Below, one piece after another: positions 1 through 14,290 of a DNA stretch of 64,000 nt. Every line of letters begins with the position of its first letter. The stretch's first letter is position 1. A program made the translations under genes and the position numbers. Under the pieces are notes generated by a model that ran no database searches, was not told where the DNA came from, and saw only the letters and a list, made by a program, of their open reading frames with translations. Origin of the DNA: Nephrocerus scutellatus (lineage: Eukaryota; Arthropoda; Insecta; Diptera; Pipunculidae); NCBI GenBank assembly GCA_947095585.1, contig OX352761.1:95437333-95501332 (forward strand). The letters run 5' to 3'.

Positions 1-478
1 GCGCCGAAGATATTTCCTGCATGGAAGAGGCAGCACGTGGCATTCGTCTTGCTGCCCGAATTGTTGATACGCCATGCAACGAAATGAACGTCAGTCATTT
101 CATAAAGGAGGCGGAGTTGATCGCCCGGGAACTCTCCATTGTGCCAAAAATAATTCGTGGCGAAGAGTTACAGCAGCTTGGATTTGGTGGAATCTATGGA
201 GTTGGCAAGGCAGCAGCAGTACCGCCAGCGCTCGTTGTACTCTCGCACCAGCCCAAGGGAGCCAGCGAAACAATTGCACTGGTGGGCAAAGGTATTGTCT
301 ACGACACTGGTGGCTTAAGCATCAAAGGGAAAACTTCAATGCCCGGTATGAAAAGGGACTGCGGTGGTGCTGCAGCTATTCTTGGAGCGTTTTATGCTGC
401 GGTTAAATGTGGATTTAAGGAGAACCTCCATGCGGTATTCTGCCTCGCAGAAAATTCTGTTGGACCGAATGCTACACG
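1..478 (+). CDS. grsm: NPEPL1-type leucyl aminopeptidase (M17), first visible exon
   Basis: This is a zinc/manganese aminopeptidase of the M17 family, which removes N-terminal residues from peptides in the cytosol. The frame is open from the window edge (codons from base 3), so the exon and about 170 N-terminal residues of an NPEPL1-length protein lie upstream. The exon encodes the start of the catalytic domain: ARIVDTPCNEMN, then VGKGIVYDTGGLSIK carrying the metal-binding Lys and Asp and the catalytic Lys, then MKRDCGGAA with the third ligand Asp. It ends ...ENSVGPNATR with the Arg codon split by the donor GTGAGT at 479. The strong match to animal NPEPL1 is from memory of the family. The Drosophila orthologue is, as I recall, granny smith. 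The gene spans <1-26299 in five visible exons, all joining in frame. Confidence 0.93.
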
Positions 479-548
479 GTGAGTGGGCCTAATTGAAAGT
501 GAGCCATGCTTGCAGCAACAATGGTACACACAACGGTTTTAATTATAA

Positions 549-1699
<1,151 letters not shown>

Positions 1700-1850
1700 T
1701 GAATCACAGTATATATTCAAAGCACAAGCTCATAGACATATCCTCTTTTTTTCCTCCTTTTCCTTAACGCCCATGGTGTGCGAAGCATATAGCCGAGCAT
1801 TATAAAACTTCTTTACGCGAGCGCAAATTATAAAAAAATATATATAGTTC
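1700..1850 (+). mobile_element. LINE 3' end fragment
   Basis: The segment around 1715-1845 resembles the 3' end of the LINE at 44610-44760. Shared words are ACACAAGCTCATA or close variants, TTACGCCCA-like, and GCATATAGCCGA, followed by a GCGxGCGCAAAT stretch and an A-rich tail. It is a short, severely 5'-truncated relic in intron 2. Confidence 0.6.
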
Positions 1851-1916
1851 TAGTACCCACGCTTTCAAGATATTGAAACCTTTCAACTCTTTCTCTAGAG
1901 TTCCTTGCTGGCAACA

Positions 1917-4487
1917 TTCATCATATTTAGCTCTAAAACCGGTGTCCGGTCCTGGCTTCCCACAAAAAAGCTCTCCACCGGTCTCGATTTCGAGCTGCTG
2001 TCATCCAATTTGGCATCCCTAAACTCTGAGCACCCTGGTCTACATCATCCTTCCAGCGTAGGCTTGGCCGCCCTCGCTGTCGTGTTCCATAAATCCTACC
2101 GCAAAGTACTTTCCGAGCAGGATCCTCTTCGGTAATGCGAGCTAGGTATCCTGCCCACCGGAGCCTACCAAGCTTAATTTTCTTCACGATGTCGACATCG
2201 CGGTAACGCTCGTAGACCTCATCATTATAAAGTCTCCGGAATCGTCCTTCCTCACTTACGGGGCCAACAATTCTCCGTAAGACTTTTTTGCTAAGCACCC
2301 AAGTCTCGAATCCATATGTAAGTCCATGCTGCTATCGGCTGCTACAATTGACCCAAGATATTTAAAGGATTGCACTACTTCAAATTCGTGCTCCACTATT
2401 TTCACTGCGGGACCAATCACCAATGTGGGATCTTCTACTCGCAGACGTGGCCACCATGTACATTGTTTTGCTCTCATTTTTGTGCAGCTCGACAATTCGT
2501 GCCGCCTGCTCGATCTGGATGTAAGCTTCCTGTACAGCTCTTCAGTTTCTACCAACGATGTTAATATCGTCTGCGTAAGCCAGTATCTGAATGGACTTAT
2601 AAAGGATTGTTCCTCTCGCCGTTACGTCAGATCGGATCACTTTCTCCAACGCCAGGTTGAAAGGGACTCAGTCCAGTACATCCTCTTGTCGGAGCCCGTT
2701 ATAGATGTTGAATGGCTTGATAGTGATCCGGATATTTTTACTTGGCTTATAACATTGGTCATGGTCAACATATATAGTCGTGTCAGTTTATTTGGAATGC
2801 CGAATTCTCTCATGGCTTTATAAAGTTCTACTCTAGCTATGCTATCATAGGCGGCTTTAAATACTATAAAAAGATGGTGTAGTGAGTTTTGAAACTCTAG
2901 ACATTGTTCCATCACCCTCTTTGTCTTTGCAGTATGTGCAACGCGGTGTATATTGCGTCATACCGCGGACTCTTTGGTAGAACTTCCGCGCCTGGTGCGG
3001 TCCTCGCTCTCTATACTGTTATAGTTCACGGACCAGATTCTTCTCCCAGGCTGCTTTCTTTCGCCGGTGAACTGTTATACCTTCTGAGCTCTTTATATTC
3101 ATCTTCGGTGCCCGCTGAGATTGTTGCATTGCTCGGTACGCAACTTTCTTACGTTCAGTCGCTAGCTTACATTCGTCATCGAATCGGTCCTTCCGATCTC
3201 TACTACTACTGCCTAAGATGGAGTCAGTATTCTTAAGGCGTGTCCATTTCTCTTCTACTCCCGGCAATTCAGCCTGCATTTAGGATGAGTCCTATCGCTT
3301 GACCGAAGGGCAGCTGTGTTGACTCGAATCTGATTCGCGGATGCTGTCTTTCTTGATGATAGAATCCTCGCTCTGAGCACCATAACAACAAGATAGTGGT
3401 CCGAGTCGACGTTGGCACCTCGGTACGTACGTACCGTCATCAGATTCGGGTTGTGGCGGCAGTCTATGAACACGTGGTCTATCTGGTTGCGAGTGGCTCC
3501 ATCAGGAGATACCCAGGTGGCTTTGTGGATATTTTTACGCGCAAACCTTGTACTCGCAACGACCAAGTTATTGCTTACTGCCATCTCTATGACTCGTTGT
3601 CCATTGTCGTTAGTGTTCTCGTGTAAGCTATGGGTGCCAATGTACTGCCTGAATACTGGCTCCCTACCTATTTTGGCATTCATATCCCCCAGAATGATTT
3701 TTACGTCATACGGATGACAGACATGGAGTTCTCGTTCGACTGATTCAAAGAATTCTTCTTTTTCATCATCTGGGGAATCCTCTGTAAGTGCGTGGACGTT
3801 TATGAGGCGTATGTTTTTAAATCTGCCCCGCGCGCGAAGGGTGCATAGCCGTTCATTTACTGCTTTAAAGCCGGTTACGGAACGGTGGGTTTCATTCTTT
3901 TGCTGACTAAAAACGCCACCCCGAGCACATGATGTCTTGCATGACAGCTATAGTATATACTTACACCTTCATAATTGATCGACAATTCCCAATAAAGTTT
4001 GCATGCTCGATCGTTTGTTAGTCACACAATTTTTTTTAATCCATTTTTTTTGTGTAGACTGCAGATGTCATATTCTGGTTTTTGTAAGACACTATTCCCC
4101 GTCCACCGCATCCCCTGAATTGCTGTTATGTCAGCATTATATTTGGACATGATATTAGTTAGCTGCTGTGCAACTTGAGTTCTATACAGTGAGCGTATGT
4201 TCCATGAGAAAATTCTTAAATCGCTTAGCCGTTTTCGTTGCCGTGGTCGTGTGATCAGTGTATCCGATTTTGGGTTCCGTAATATGGGCTTTTACGGGCG
4301 AGTTTATTGGCCTCGCGCCAACCTTACTTTGAAGGGACTAGCCCGATCATTTCGCTTTTTTTGACCTGGAGGAAAATTACCAGCGGCCACCACGTGGAGG
4401 TTTGATCGCACTTCCACCAGTCAGAGATATTAGCAGCCACATGCATTTCTGAAGCATTCTGTGTTATTCGCCCTACTCTGCTGATGG
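1917..4487 (-). mobile_element. RTE-like non-LTR retrotransposon, copy A (near full length, decayed)
   Basis: This is an antisense LINE inside intron 2. Read on the - strand, the 5' end (CCATCAGCAGAG) is at 4487. An APE-type endonuclease follows (about 3683-3255: DMNAKIG-like start, NQIDHVFIDCRHNP, SDHYLV), then a linker (3279-3019), reverse transcriptase pieces (2915-2637, FKAAYDSIARVELYKAMREF), and the C-terminal block YLARITEEDPARKVLCGRIY...RGRPSLRWKDDVD (2298-1933). The 3' end abuts CATCATATTTAGCTC. Frames are broken by stops and indels. The clade call (RTE/BovB-like) rests on domain order, the absence of RNase H and the TGA-repeat 3' tails of sister copies. Confidence 0.85.
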
Positions 4488-4534
4488 CTTACCGCCTTCG
4501 CAACCATGCTCACTTTAAAAACCCTCCCATAAAA

Positions 4535-4660
4535 TTAAAAGATTTCATTTAAATTCTTTAATTGAATATAGATAGATATGTGTGCAAAGTTTGAATAAAA
4601 TCGGGTTATATTTATATGGAAGCCCCTCGCTGCCCTGTCGTATAAGCTCCAGTGTATGGT
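4535..4660 (+). repeat. ACATGTG dispersed repeat, partial copy
   Basis: This contains the family core: an ATATGTGTGCAAAGTTTG-like word, AATAAAATCGGG and ATGGAAGCCCC, in the order seen in copies at 14.3, 34.4, 50.1 and 56.9 kb. No coding potential is visible. Confidence 0.6.
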
Positions 4661-5945
4661 GTAATACTTTTGTTTTGCAAACTGGGAGAGGACGCAAAAA
4701 CGTGCATTTGTTACATTGGGCAGTTTCGTTTGAAATGGTTGCATAACGCTGGTGAACACACGTTGAGAAGTGCTCCCTCCATCTTCTTTACAACTTCCAT
4801 ATGCATATGCACAAAAAAATAAATAAAATAAAAATGCCAAAGACTATGTCTTTAATAACATGGCTGTTGAACTACGTACTTAAGTCAGAAGAGATATCTG
4901 TAACAACTGCCGCTCCTGATGCTTCTATATACATTATGTATGTGTACTCGTTAATCATTTTTCCTATTACATTAAATAAAATTGGAAAAGTTTTTTTCAA
5001 AACACGAGAGCAATTACGCTTATAAATTCTCATGCAGGTCGCGAATTTATGCGCGTCTTCCAGGGCACATACATGATTTACGTAAATTTCTTCTCTATTC
5101 TCATTTATCTAACGAGATAATTTAAAAACTGATTAAATGATTAAAGCAATTTTCTTGATCCTCGTACACCATCGACTGTGAACTGGTAATACCAGCAACA
5201 ACAACATCATAGAAATAACGTAAACCGATGATACAACGCAAACGTGCGAGTTTTCCTGTTTTACAAATTGGTTTCCCCTCGCTTGGAAATACTTTCCTTC
5301 GTATTATCGTGCTATATGATGTACTTCCTCTACCGTGTGTAACACACAACAAAATGAATTGCAGTGCATCACATCGTCGCTTGAAGAATAAGTTGTTTTA
5401 GTAAGGGTATCGGCTAAACAACCCGCATTCAAGTACTAAGAGTACAAGAGAAACACCCTATGAAGGACAACAAAACACGTTGCATTTGCTGGGCCCTTCT
5501 CAGTTGTTTCCCAACGTTTTTATCCTTATGATTATGTTGTACGTGCACGGAAACAACTAAGGAACCATTCAACCACTTGTCCTTATTGAATTCGTTCCTG
5601 CATAGAAACGGCACTTGTGTTGGTTGCCTTTGTGTTGCGTTGCCTTATGCACAATTTAATGGTTCAATAAATTAGCGATAATTTATTGCGATTTCACAAT
5701 TTATATTTTACTCACCTAGCTGGCGGCTACGTATATCTACAAAGCTAACTTGTCCGTTCTGCGAAACGGAGTGCCAGATTGCCACTACTATAGTCGTCGC
5801 CATCGCCATCGTCATCATCATTAACCTCGCCTTCCTTTCGCCGATATTGGTGCACTCCAATCCAACAACATTGCCATCACCGGCAATTTGAACATAAACT
5901 ACTGCTAACATTTTGTTTGTTTATTATTATTGTTTGTTTTCGCAG
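4661..5945. other. Intron 2, 3' part: no feature seen
   Basis: Unremarkable intronic sequence ending in the exon acceptor at 5945. Short open frames here are unrelated to any family I recognise. Confidence 0.5.
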
Positions 5946-6122
5946 GGAATAGCAACAGGCAAGTACCATGGCGCTGTACTGACGAACTCCGAGCTATGGG
6001 AGGAGAAATCACTTGAAGCTGGTCGCAAATCTGGCGATTTATTGGCGCCAATAATTTACTGTCCTGAATTGCATTTTTCTGAATTTGCATCGGCGATAGC
6101 TGACATGAAAAATTCCGTTGCC
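5946..6122 (+). CDS. grsm: NPEPL1-type aminopeptidase, third visible exon
   Basis: The acceptor TTTTCGCAG ends at 5945 and the donor GTAAGT starts at 6123. The 59 codons read GIATGKYHGAVLTNSELWEE and continue to YCPELHFSEFASAIADMKN..., typical of the NPEPL1 branch and distinct from classical LAP. Phase is 0 on both sides. The exon follows a 5.1-kb intron holding an RTE-like LINE and precedes a 17.1-kb intron full of repeats. Confidence 0.93.
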
Positions 6123-6782
6123 GTAAGTATATTTGTAGGTATATACATATACACCATCGTTCTTCCTGCTAAGCGATGTATAGAGGTATATTTCCATGTT
6201 GTTCGATTACATGTCGTGTTCTATGTCAAGTGTATGCTGCCGCCTGAGCAGGCGGCGTTTAGATAGTTTATAGACTTTCCCAACAAGTGAGGCGAAAACA
6301 CTTAGACAAAAACAAAAAATACAACGAGGTCAGCTAGTAGCTTGGACTAGCGCAAGCGATCGAGCGGCTCTTTGCATGTCAGTGAATGGTGGTCGTATTT
6401 TTTTCTTCGATTTTTTTCATCTTTTCGCTCACTTTGAACTTTATGGTGATATACGAGTATAGCAATGTTAGAGGATAGTACTTGTGACACCTCATAAGAT
6501 GATATGAGGGACGAACTGGACAGCATAGGACGGTAACCATAGGATAAAAGTTGTTTAGGGTGGTTACTCTTAAGCGTTAAAACTCGATGTTGGGGTACCA
6601 TTTTGATTGATTAGTGTGAGTGATTTACACGGGTGCGGCCACACTAACGCAGTGGTGGTAGTTCTTTGTTAGTCATTTATCATTCTTCGCGTTTGATCCA
6701 TGTGGGGAGACTATAAATCCCTATCCATGAAAATTAAACTCTGCGGGAACAGCATATGTGTTTTTTTTGTATCATGTTAAGT

Positions 6783-6816
6783 GATTAAACACGAACATAG
6801 GCATTCGTGTTTAATC
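6783..6816. repeat. Perfect 13-bp inverted repeat with 8-nt loop
   Basis: GATTAAACACGAA (6783-6795) and its exact complement TTCGTGTTTAATC (6804-6816) flank an 8-nt loop within intron 3. It could be a degenerate transposon tip or a transcribed hairpin. Confidence 0.7.
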
Positions 6817-6973
6817 CACGTCTGACTATGCGTTTAAGCGCAAATTTTTTTACGTAATTTAACCTTATCGCTCTATTGAATATTTAACATTTTTCAATAA
6901 ATTATTTTTAAGACCTCTTAGTATACGAATTTATATAATTGTTCTCATTATATATATTGTTCTCATTGTCTTA

Positions 6974-7044
6974 TCGAAAAACTAAGTTTTTTACATTTAC
7001 TTATTCATAATGCATAGGTAAATGTAAAAAACTCGGTTTTTCGA
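6974..7044. repeat. 71-nt hairpin with 27-bp arms in intron 3
   Basis: The arms 6974-7000 and 7018-7044 are complementary at 25 of 27 positions, around a 17-nt loop. One of the two mismatches becomes a G-U pair in RNA. The size resembles a pre-miRNA or a very short MITE. The A/T-rich arms make chance formation less remarkable than the length alone suggests. Confidence 0.7.
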
Positions 7045-7224
7045 CCAGAACATTTTATTTATACGTGTAAAAGTTGATTTGAAAGGACCTCAAAGAAGTT
7101 GAAATAGTAACAAAGAGACATTAAAGATTCATGTCAAGGTAAATAAGAGTTGGTAAAAAGAGTTCAAACAATTGAAAAACTATCTTAATATCTGGAACTG
7201 AAGTAGTTTGATCTTTGTATATTA

Positions 7225-9235
7225 ACTACATGCTCAAGACCCCCCTCAAGACTTCCCTCAAAATTCCATTAAAACCCTTTCCTCTTGAGACACCCTCAAG
7301 ACCGCCTCAAGAATTCCTTAAAACCCTCTTAAAAGCCCCTCAAGACCCCCGTAGAGACCGCTTCAAAACCCCCTAAAGACTCTACTCACAACCCTCTCAA
7401 AACCACCTTAAGCCCCACTTAAGACCACGTAAACACCCGTGGCTCAGTGGAAATGCATGTGGCTACTGAGCAGGAGGTTCGTGGTTCGAATCCCAGCAAC
7501 ACCAAAAGTATTTTTCACGGTGTCCCACCTCTCGCGAATGGGTGAATATACGTTCCGAGAGTAATAACATGTCACGGAAAGCTTCCAAATTCGCCGTTCG
7601 GCGCCAGCCTAAATTTGTAGGTCCCTTCCAATGCGCAACACAAATGGTCGCGAGAAGCTAGGCCTTGGGCCACAATGGTCTGTTTCGCCAAATATTATTT
7701 TTATTATTATTAAATACCCCCTCAAGACCACCTAAAGAATCCTCAAGAATCCCTCAAAATCCTCTGAAGAGCCCTTTCAGACCAAACTCAGGACTCTCTC
7801 AAAATAACCTCAAGACCCCCGTCGAGACTACTTAAAGAGACCTCAAGACCCCTCAATATTCCACTCACAGCTCTCTCAAAACCCCCTTAGCCCCTCAGCC
7901 CACCCTCAAGACCACCTAAAACCCCTCAAGAATATCTTAAAAACCACTCAAGACCCCCTTAAGATTCCACTCAGCACCTCAACCTCAACACCTCCTCAAA
8001 ACCCTCTTAAGACCCAAACAGACCCCTCTACCCCCCTTCAAACCTCATGCCCCCTTTAAACCCCCTTAAGCCTACTCTTGAAGTACCTCGTAAAACCACT
8101 TAAGACCCTCCAATTCGCGCTCAAACCCCACTTAAATCTACATAAATACCCCTTCAAGAGTCCACTAGAGATCCTCTCAAAACCCTCTCAAGACCCCACT
8201 AAAGTTTCTCTTTAAACCCTCTCGAGACCCCCGTCAAGACCTCCGTCAAAACTCCTTCAAGACTCCACTCACAATCCTCTCAAGAGTCCCTTAAATTCCA
8301 CTCAAAACCACCTGAACACCCCACTTAATACCACAAGTCCCCTCTCAAAACCTTATAGACTCCTCAAGAATCCCTTAAAACCGTCTTAAAAGCCCCACAA
8401 GACCGCATCAGGACCATCTAAAAATTCACTCTAGACTAGATCTTCTCAATATGCCACTAAATACACTTTCAAAACCCCCTCAATAATCCTCTCAATAACC
8501 CCTTAAGAACACCTCAACCTCCTCTAAAGATCTTCTCAATAACACTAAACACCCTATCAAAACCACCTCAAGAATCCCACTCAAGACCCTCCTAAAACCC
8601 CCTCCAAATCCATCCTCAAGACCCTCTTAACACTTTTTTAAGACCACCTAAAGATCAAGATCCCCTCAAGACCACCTCAAGACCCTCTTAAGACCACCAC
8701 AAAACCCCACGTAAAGATCCCTTCAAAACCACTTCAAGACCCTCCTTCAGACCCAACAAAGGACCCCAGAAGGCCCACTCAAACCCCTCTTAAGACTCCT
8801 TTAAAACCCCACTCAAACCCCCATAAAACAACGTCAGTACTCCCTCAAAGCTACGTCAGGACCTACCCAAGACCACCTCAAGAACCCATCAGGACTCCTC
8901 TCAGGACCCACTTAAATCTTCCAAGGATCCAACTCAAGACCCTCTCAAAACTACTCCAGACGCCATCAAACTCCCTCAAGGCCCCTTTAGAACCGATAAG
9001 GACCCCTTTAAGACCCGCCTCAAGATCCCACTCAAGATCCCTCTTAAGACCCCACTCAGTACCCCATTAAAACTAACTTAACATGCCGTTGAGACCGCCT
9101 TAAATCTCCTTCAAGACCCCACTGAAGACCCTGTTAAAACCAACTTAAGATCCCATCAAGAATCCCTGACCCCCACGACACTACCCTCAAGACCCCATTA
9201 GCACACCCCTCAAAACCCGCCTCCGAAAAGTCTTC
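7225..9235 (+). repeat. 2-kb CTCAAGACC-rich degenerate satellite-like array
   Basis: About 2 kb is built from variants of CCCTCAAGACC / CTCAAAACCC / CTTAAGACC. The spacing is irregular, roughly 10-16 bases, and the + strand is very poor in G. There is no open frame. The array is in intron 3 and is interrupted near its 5' end by a SINE (7437-7712). Diffuse unit length and sequence drift suggest an old, slippage-grown array. Confidence 0.8.
7437..7712 (+). mobile_element. tRNA-derived SINE
   Basis: The head holds RNA polymerase III promoter-like boxes: A box TGGCTCAGTGG and B box GGTTCGAATCC, as in a tRNA gene. The body is shared with the copy at 52226-52516 (GTCCCACCT, GGTGTCCC, CGCCGTTCGG, CACAAATGGTCGCGAGAAG). 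The 3' end is a TTATTATTATT-type tail. The element interrupts the CTCAAGACC array, so it inserted after the array formed. Confidence 0.85.
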
Positions 9236-9339
9236 CACAAAAATAGTACGAGACCGTCAACTCACAGCATTAGAATGAAAAAAGAATAACATATAAACCG
9301 ACAGAAAGACATAGGCAAGTTAATATAAAATAATAAATA

Positions 9340-9490
9340 ATATAAAAAATAAGTTTGTGTTGTTTTAGATAAAAGAAATAAAAATAAATTTAAAAAAATA
9401 AATAAAAAAATTAAAAAAAAATTGAATATGTATTTACTGAAGATCTCGGCACTGACCGTAAAAGAAATTCGTATTGTGCCCACACCTCAA
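9340..9490 (+). repeat. Partial copy of dispersed repeat family B
   Basis: AATAAAAATAAATT-rich sequence is followed by TATTTACTGAAGATCTCGGC, a GTAAAAGAAA..CGT-like word, TTGTGCCCACACCTC and a T run. The same order is found at 51780-51875 and 59750-59830. It is only the 3' third of the family. Confidence 0.6.
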
Positions 9491-12050
9491 TTTTTTTTTA
9501 AATCTCAAACACAAGCTTTTTATTTAAAAGACCAAAATATATGAAAAATCTATTGAAACTACAGATGCACAATTGCAACTGCAGTTGAGTATAACTTGTC
9601 AGCTTAATGGAAACCATCACCTTAAAAACGATCACAAATCTATAAACAGTATTTGAATGTAAGGTATTCAATGTACAACACATGTAAGTATTCCTAAGTA
9701 CACAATTTAGTCGTTTATTATGTATTTTTGTTTTTGACTAAATAAATTCAATTAAATTATACTTAGGTAATGGAATTTATGGAGCAATACGCTTATACAT
9801 AGAGTCCAGACTTGTTGCCAATTGTAGAGCTGTCGTATTTGCTGAATTATCGCATAGCAGATAAGGCTCAAAGAATTTATGTATTCTCTACTGCTGACTT
9901 GTTTCTCAAAACTTATATATAATTTTAAAAGAGTTCTGCCACTTTTAAGAGAAAATTTCATTCCGCACATCCTGAGCACAAGATTGAAGATTGAAATTGT
10001 TCAGAATGTAATGAAGATTAAATTAACGCCCAGTCAAAATAAACGATTTATATTTAAAAATTTACAAGAGTTACGCGTTCCCTAAATAATTCCTAAACCA
10101 ATGCTTTGCTTAATTTATGTTTATTTTATCACAATGTATGTGTAAGTGAAGACAATTATTTTTGGAAGCATTTCCAAAAGAAGTGGCATGGTACCCGTGC
10201 CAATTTGCAAAACGATAAAAAAAAAAAAACCTATATTTTAAAATTCCATAGCTTACGACTTACGACTCCTATATTTATTTAATTTCATTGTATCGTTCCT
10301 TTTAGCATGTGCCCTGTTTAATACGCAATATCCGTTAGGATTCTCCTGTTGTTAGCACGTGAGCGTACTCAATTTCAGTTTCCGGTTCCTTGTTAAACTT
10401 GTAAAATTTCAAAAAAAAACATTTCAACGATTACAATTACATTATGAAAACATTACAAACATCACTTACACACAGAGACGTTGTCGATAAAAGAACACCG
10501 CTATCGTTCTGCATCTGCATTTGAATTTCAATATTTCCTTTCCCTGAAGAAGTTTTATGAAAATCGCTTCCTGTTATTATTTTTCCTTCCTTCCTTCCTT
10601 CCTTCCTGCTGTGCGTTTTTCTTCTATGTCTATTGGTTTTACCTCGGTTATCACATCGTGCCACGCTGCCGCTACCTCTTTTCGTGGAATTGCACAAAGT
10701 CGTTGAAGTGAAACTTTAAATGAGGAAAAAGATGGCAAAAACATCTTGAACATTTTTAAGCGGAATAGTTGCTTTACTTGAACTGTATCAAACAATTGTG
10801 GCTGCAGGGCTCTTTGACCCTTGTCCGCTAAGTTTAAAGTTGTGATACAAATTTAAAATAAATAACAAAAAAGAAAAGATTTTTGAAAACAAGCTTTTAA
10901 TTAAATATACTAAAAAGGAGAAAATAAAAATAACTAATATTTAAATTATGTAATCCATTTACTTTCTTCCTTTTACAACATTTAAATAAAAGTTTCATTC
11001 AAAAAAACTTTTTTTTTCTAATTTATTTTTTTCATTTTAGTCATCTATTTTATATTACTTCTCATCCAATAAAAATTGGAGTTTAACAAGACCAGTTAAA
11101 CTAGATGCTACATGGTCAGAATAGCTCAGATCTTAGTGATCAAGGGTCATAACTCACAAACTATAACATTGTATGTAATAATACTCGATAATTCAGAATT
11201 GTTTAACGAAAAATTGATCAACCTAAACCCCTATCGAGTCTCACTCTGCTATCACAAGAGTCACATTCCAATCGACATAAAGAGTTAATTTTTGACTTAA
11301 CTTTGAAATTTCATTAATGCAAGCCAAAACCCATAATTAACTCAATCTTAATGATACGAGCTGGCACTGCTATCTTAATCATTCCTTGTGTGTTCATACT
11401 CGCAACGCACGAGCACTTGAAAAGCGGTTATTGACATCATATGGGAATCAAAACCACTTACAGGGCATTTCTAGCCACTAGATGTGAAGTGCCTATTTAT
11501 GTCGTATGTCCGATAAAAACCTAACCGATGTCTCGTGGTTAACTGTGACATCTGACATACGACATACTCATGTCACTTGACGCCTAGTGGAATCCAAGCG
11601 AATGATCGGAGGTGTATTTGATGCCTCTTTCGATTAATTAAAACCGTACCCGAAACCTTACCCACCAAAATGACATGGTTTTTGTGGTTATCGTGGTGAA
11701 TGATTTGCAAATAGAACGTCAAACCGAAACCAAATTTGAGAAGAACAACAAACTGAGAAATTTGTCTGCTTGAAATCTCTTCGCCATCTTGCTGAGTAAA
11801 CGAAACCTTACCCGTCGATTGTACCCCGGGTACAGTTTGCAAATAGAACGCCAAACCAAAACCACAAGAGAGAAATTTTAACTATACCATGCAAATCGAA
11901 AGAGCTATAAGTTATCAACGATTAAAGATTATTATATACTGATACGCTTGTTGTATTTACTTTTCTACGGCGCAGCATAACTGCAATAAAAGGCGGAACA
12001 ATAATCGAATCGATATCGGATTGATACTATTGGTCAATTTTTGTACCTAT
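9491..12050. other. Intron 3 stretch without recognised gene
   Basis: AT-rich sequence with a TTCC microsatellite (about 10585-10606). It also holds an imperfect local duplication: CGAAACCTTACCC recurs at 11651 and 11801, and TTTGCAAATAGAACG at 11704 and 11836. Open frames are short and unrecognised. Confidence 0.5.
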
Positions 12051-12059
12051 AGATATTAA

Positions 12060-12310
12060 ATCGATCCGATTGGTCAAACAAGTCCCATTTAACTTAGTTT
12101 GGGTATAAAAGAGAATGCTGTGTAGGAAGAAATGGAATCTTGAATCAAGACGCGGGCAAGCTAAAGAGAGCGGGATTGTCCGGAGGTCTAAGAAAAATTT
12201 AAAAGTCTTGTTCTCATTTTTGCCGTCTCGTCTTCTTCTCCGGAATAAAACTGAAAAACTGTTTGTGCATCGGAGCATCACGAATTAAGCGAAATCTACG
12301 ACAAAGTGCG
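12060..12310 (+). other. LTR-promoter-like segment (solo LTR?)
   Basis: GGGTATAAAAGAGAATGC near 12100 is followed about 140 bp later by GGAATAAAACTG, the spacing of a TATA box and poly(A) signal within an LTR. No matching second LTR, primer-binding site or terminal TG/CA pair could be fixed, so this is only a suggestion. Confidence 0.2.
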
Positions 12311-12499
12311 CCACCTTTATACGACGATCGGCTCTATGCAAGGAAAGGACTCCAGTGTTTCACACAGTGTTTCACTCAGCAATAGGTTTAACAGACCTGG
12401 AGCTGCTACAACAACGACTAGAACAACAACAAAGTCCGTAAAATCTGTCAAAAATGCTGCACGTGTCCGATAAAACATTCGACGATACTGAAAAACGAA

Positions 12500-13075
12500 G
12501 TTGAAGTTGAAGGTTTCCATTATACTTTGGACCTTGCCTCAGACTTCTGAGCCAGCCCTTGCTAGTTGATCTGCAGATTCGTTGCCTACAATTCCCTGAT
12601 GACCAGGTACCAAACCGAGTTTGATTTTTTTGTGTCTGGCAAGATATTGCAATTGCAATGCATCGTAACATTTTTTGACTGATATTGAGTATACTAGACG
12701 ACAGCGCTTTAAGTGCTGCCTGGCTATCTGAATAGATATATAGGTATATATATCTAGCGCCTTTAATTATTTTATTAAGGTTAATCCCGGCGCAGATCTC
12801 AATGGCATGTAGTTCCACCCGGAAAGCCGACGGACTTTTTCCCATTGGTATCGAGACTTTGGTGTTGGGCCCAAAGACACCAGCTCCAAATCCAGTTTCC
12901 ATCTTCGATCTGTGAACAAATCTGTGACGTGCATCCAGTGCAATGCGTCCAGTGTAGAAACACCATTGCACCAGTTTACCCGTCCCAATATTTCTACCTC
13001 AAATTTTCTTCCGAAACAGTGCTTCCTAACCACAATGTTGGGGATAGTGCAGAACATATATTTTTCAGGAATTTA
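12500..13075 (-). mobile_element. LINE RNase H fragment
   Basis: Minus-strand translation gives GAGVFGPNTKVSIPMGKSPS, then an ELHAIEICAGINLNK-like stretch, SDSQAALKALSS, and a broken remnant of GHQGIAGNESAD. This is the ribonuclease H domain of R1/LOA-type LINEs. Stops and frameshifts are frequent. Related pieces are at 24049-24270, 38860-39440 and 42400-42870. Confidence 0.8.
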
Positions 13076-13479
13076 TTCAGAATTTTCAGGTGATCCACAT
13101 AGTTAACCGGTTTGTATCCGTATTCTAGTTGCAGCTTAATAACACATCTAGCAGCTGGCAGGAGTGAAAGCCCTGACCCAGAAAACTATAGATTCGACAC
13201 TAATATCAACATAAAAAACCATTAAGACCCTCGAAATCCTTTTAAGCGTGCGTTAATTAAAAGAGATACTATACAACACCACACCCCGTCGACCCACCTC
13301 TTTCTTAGCTTTGAATGATGATGCAGCTGCGGACAGCGCAGAGACGGCAAATGCTTTTCAAGCCATCATCAAATCCTGATGTTACAGCTAACACGACATT
13401 CATGTTTTTCATTGCCTTACAAAGAGGACTGCCATATGTCAAAACTAATTTTTGATTTAACGACAGAATTAATAGCAGC

Positions 13480-14285
<806 letters not shown>

Positions 14286-14290
14286 TAAAA

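Noticed and set aside
2326..2823. Plus-strand frames over RTE copies (also 3396-3717, 21922-22195, 47620-47823, 58456-58659)
   Set aside because: They are antisense shadows of endonuclease, linker and RT frames on the - strand.
7225..9235. CRISPR-like or regular satellite array
   Set aside because: There are no fixed repeats or spacers; units drift in length and sequence. The genome is also that of an animal.
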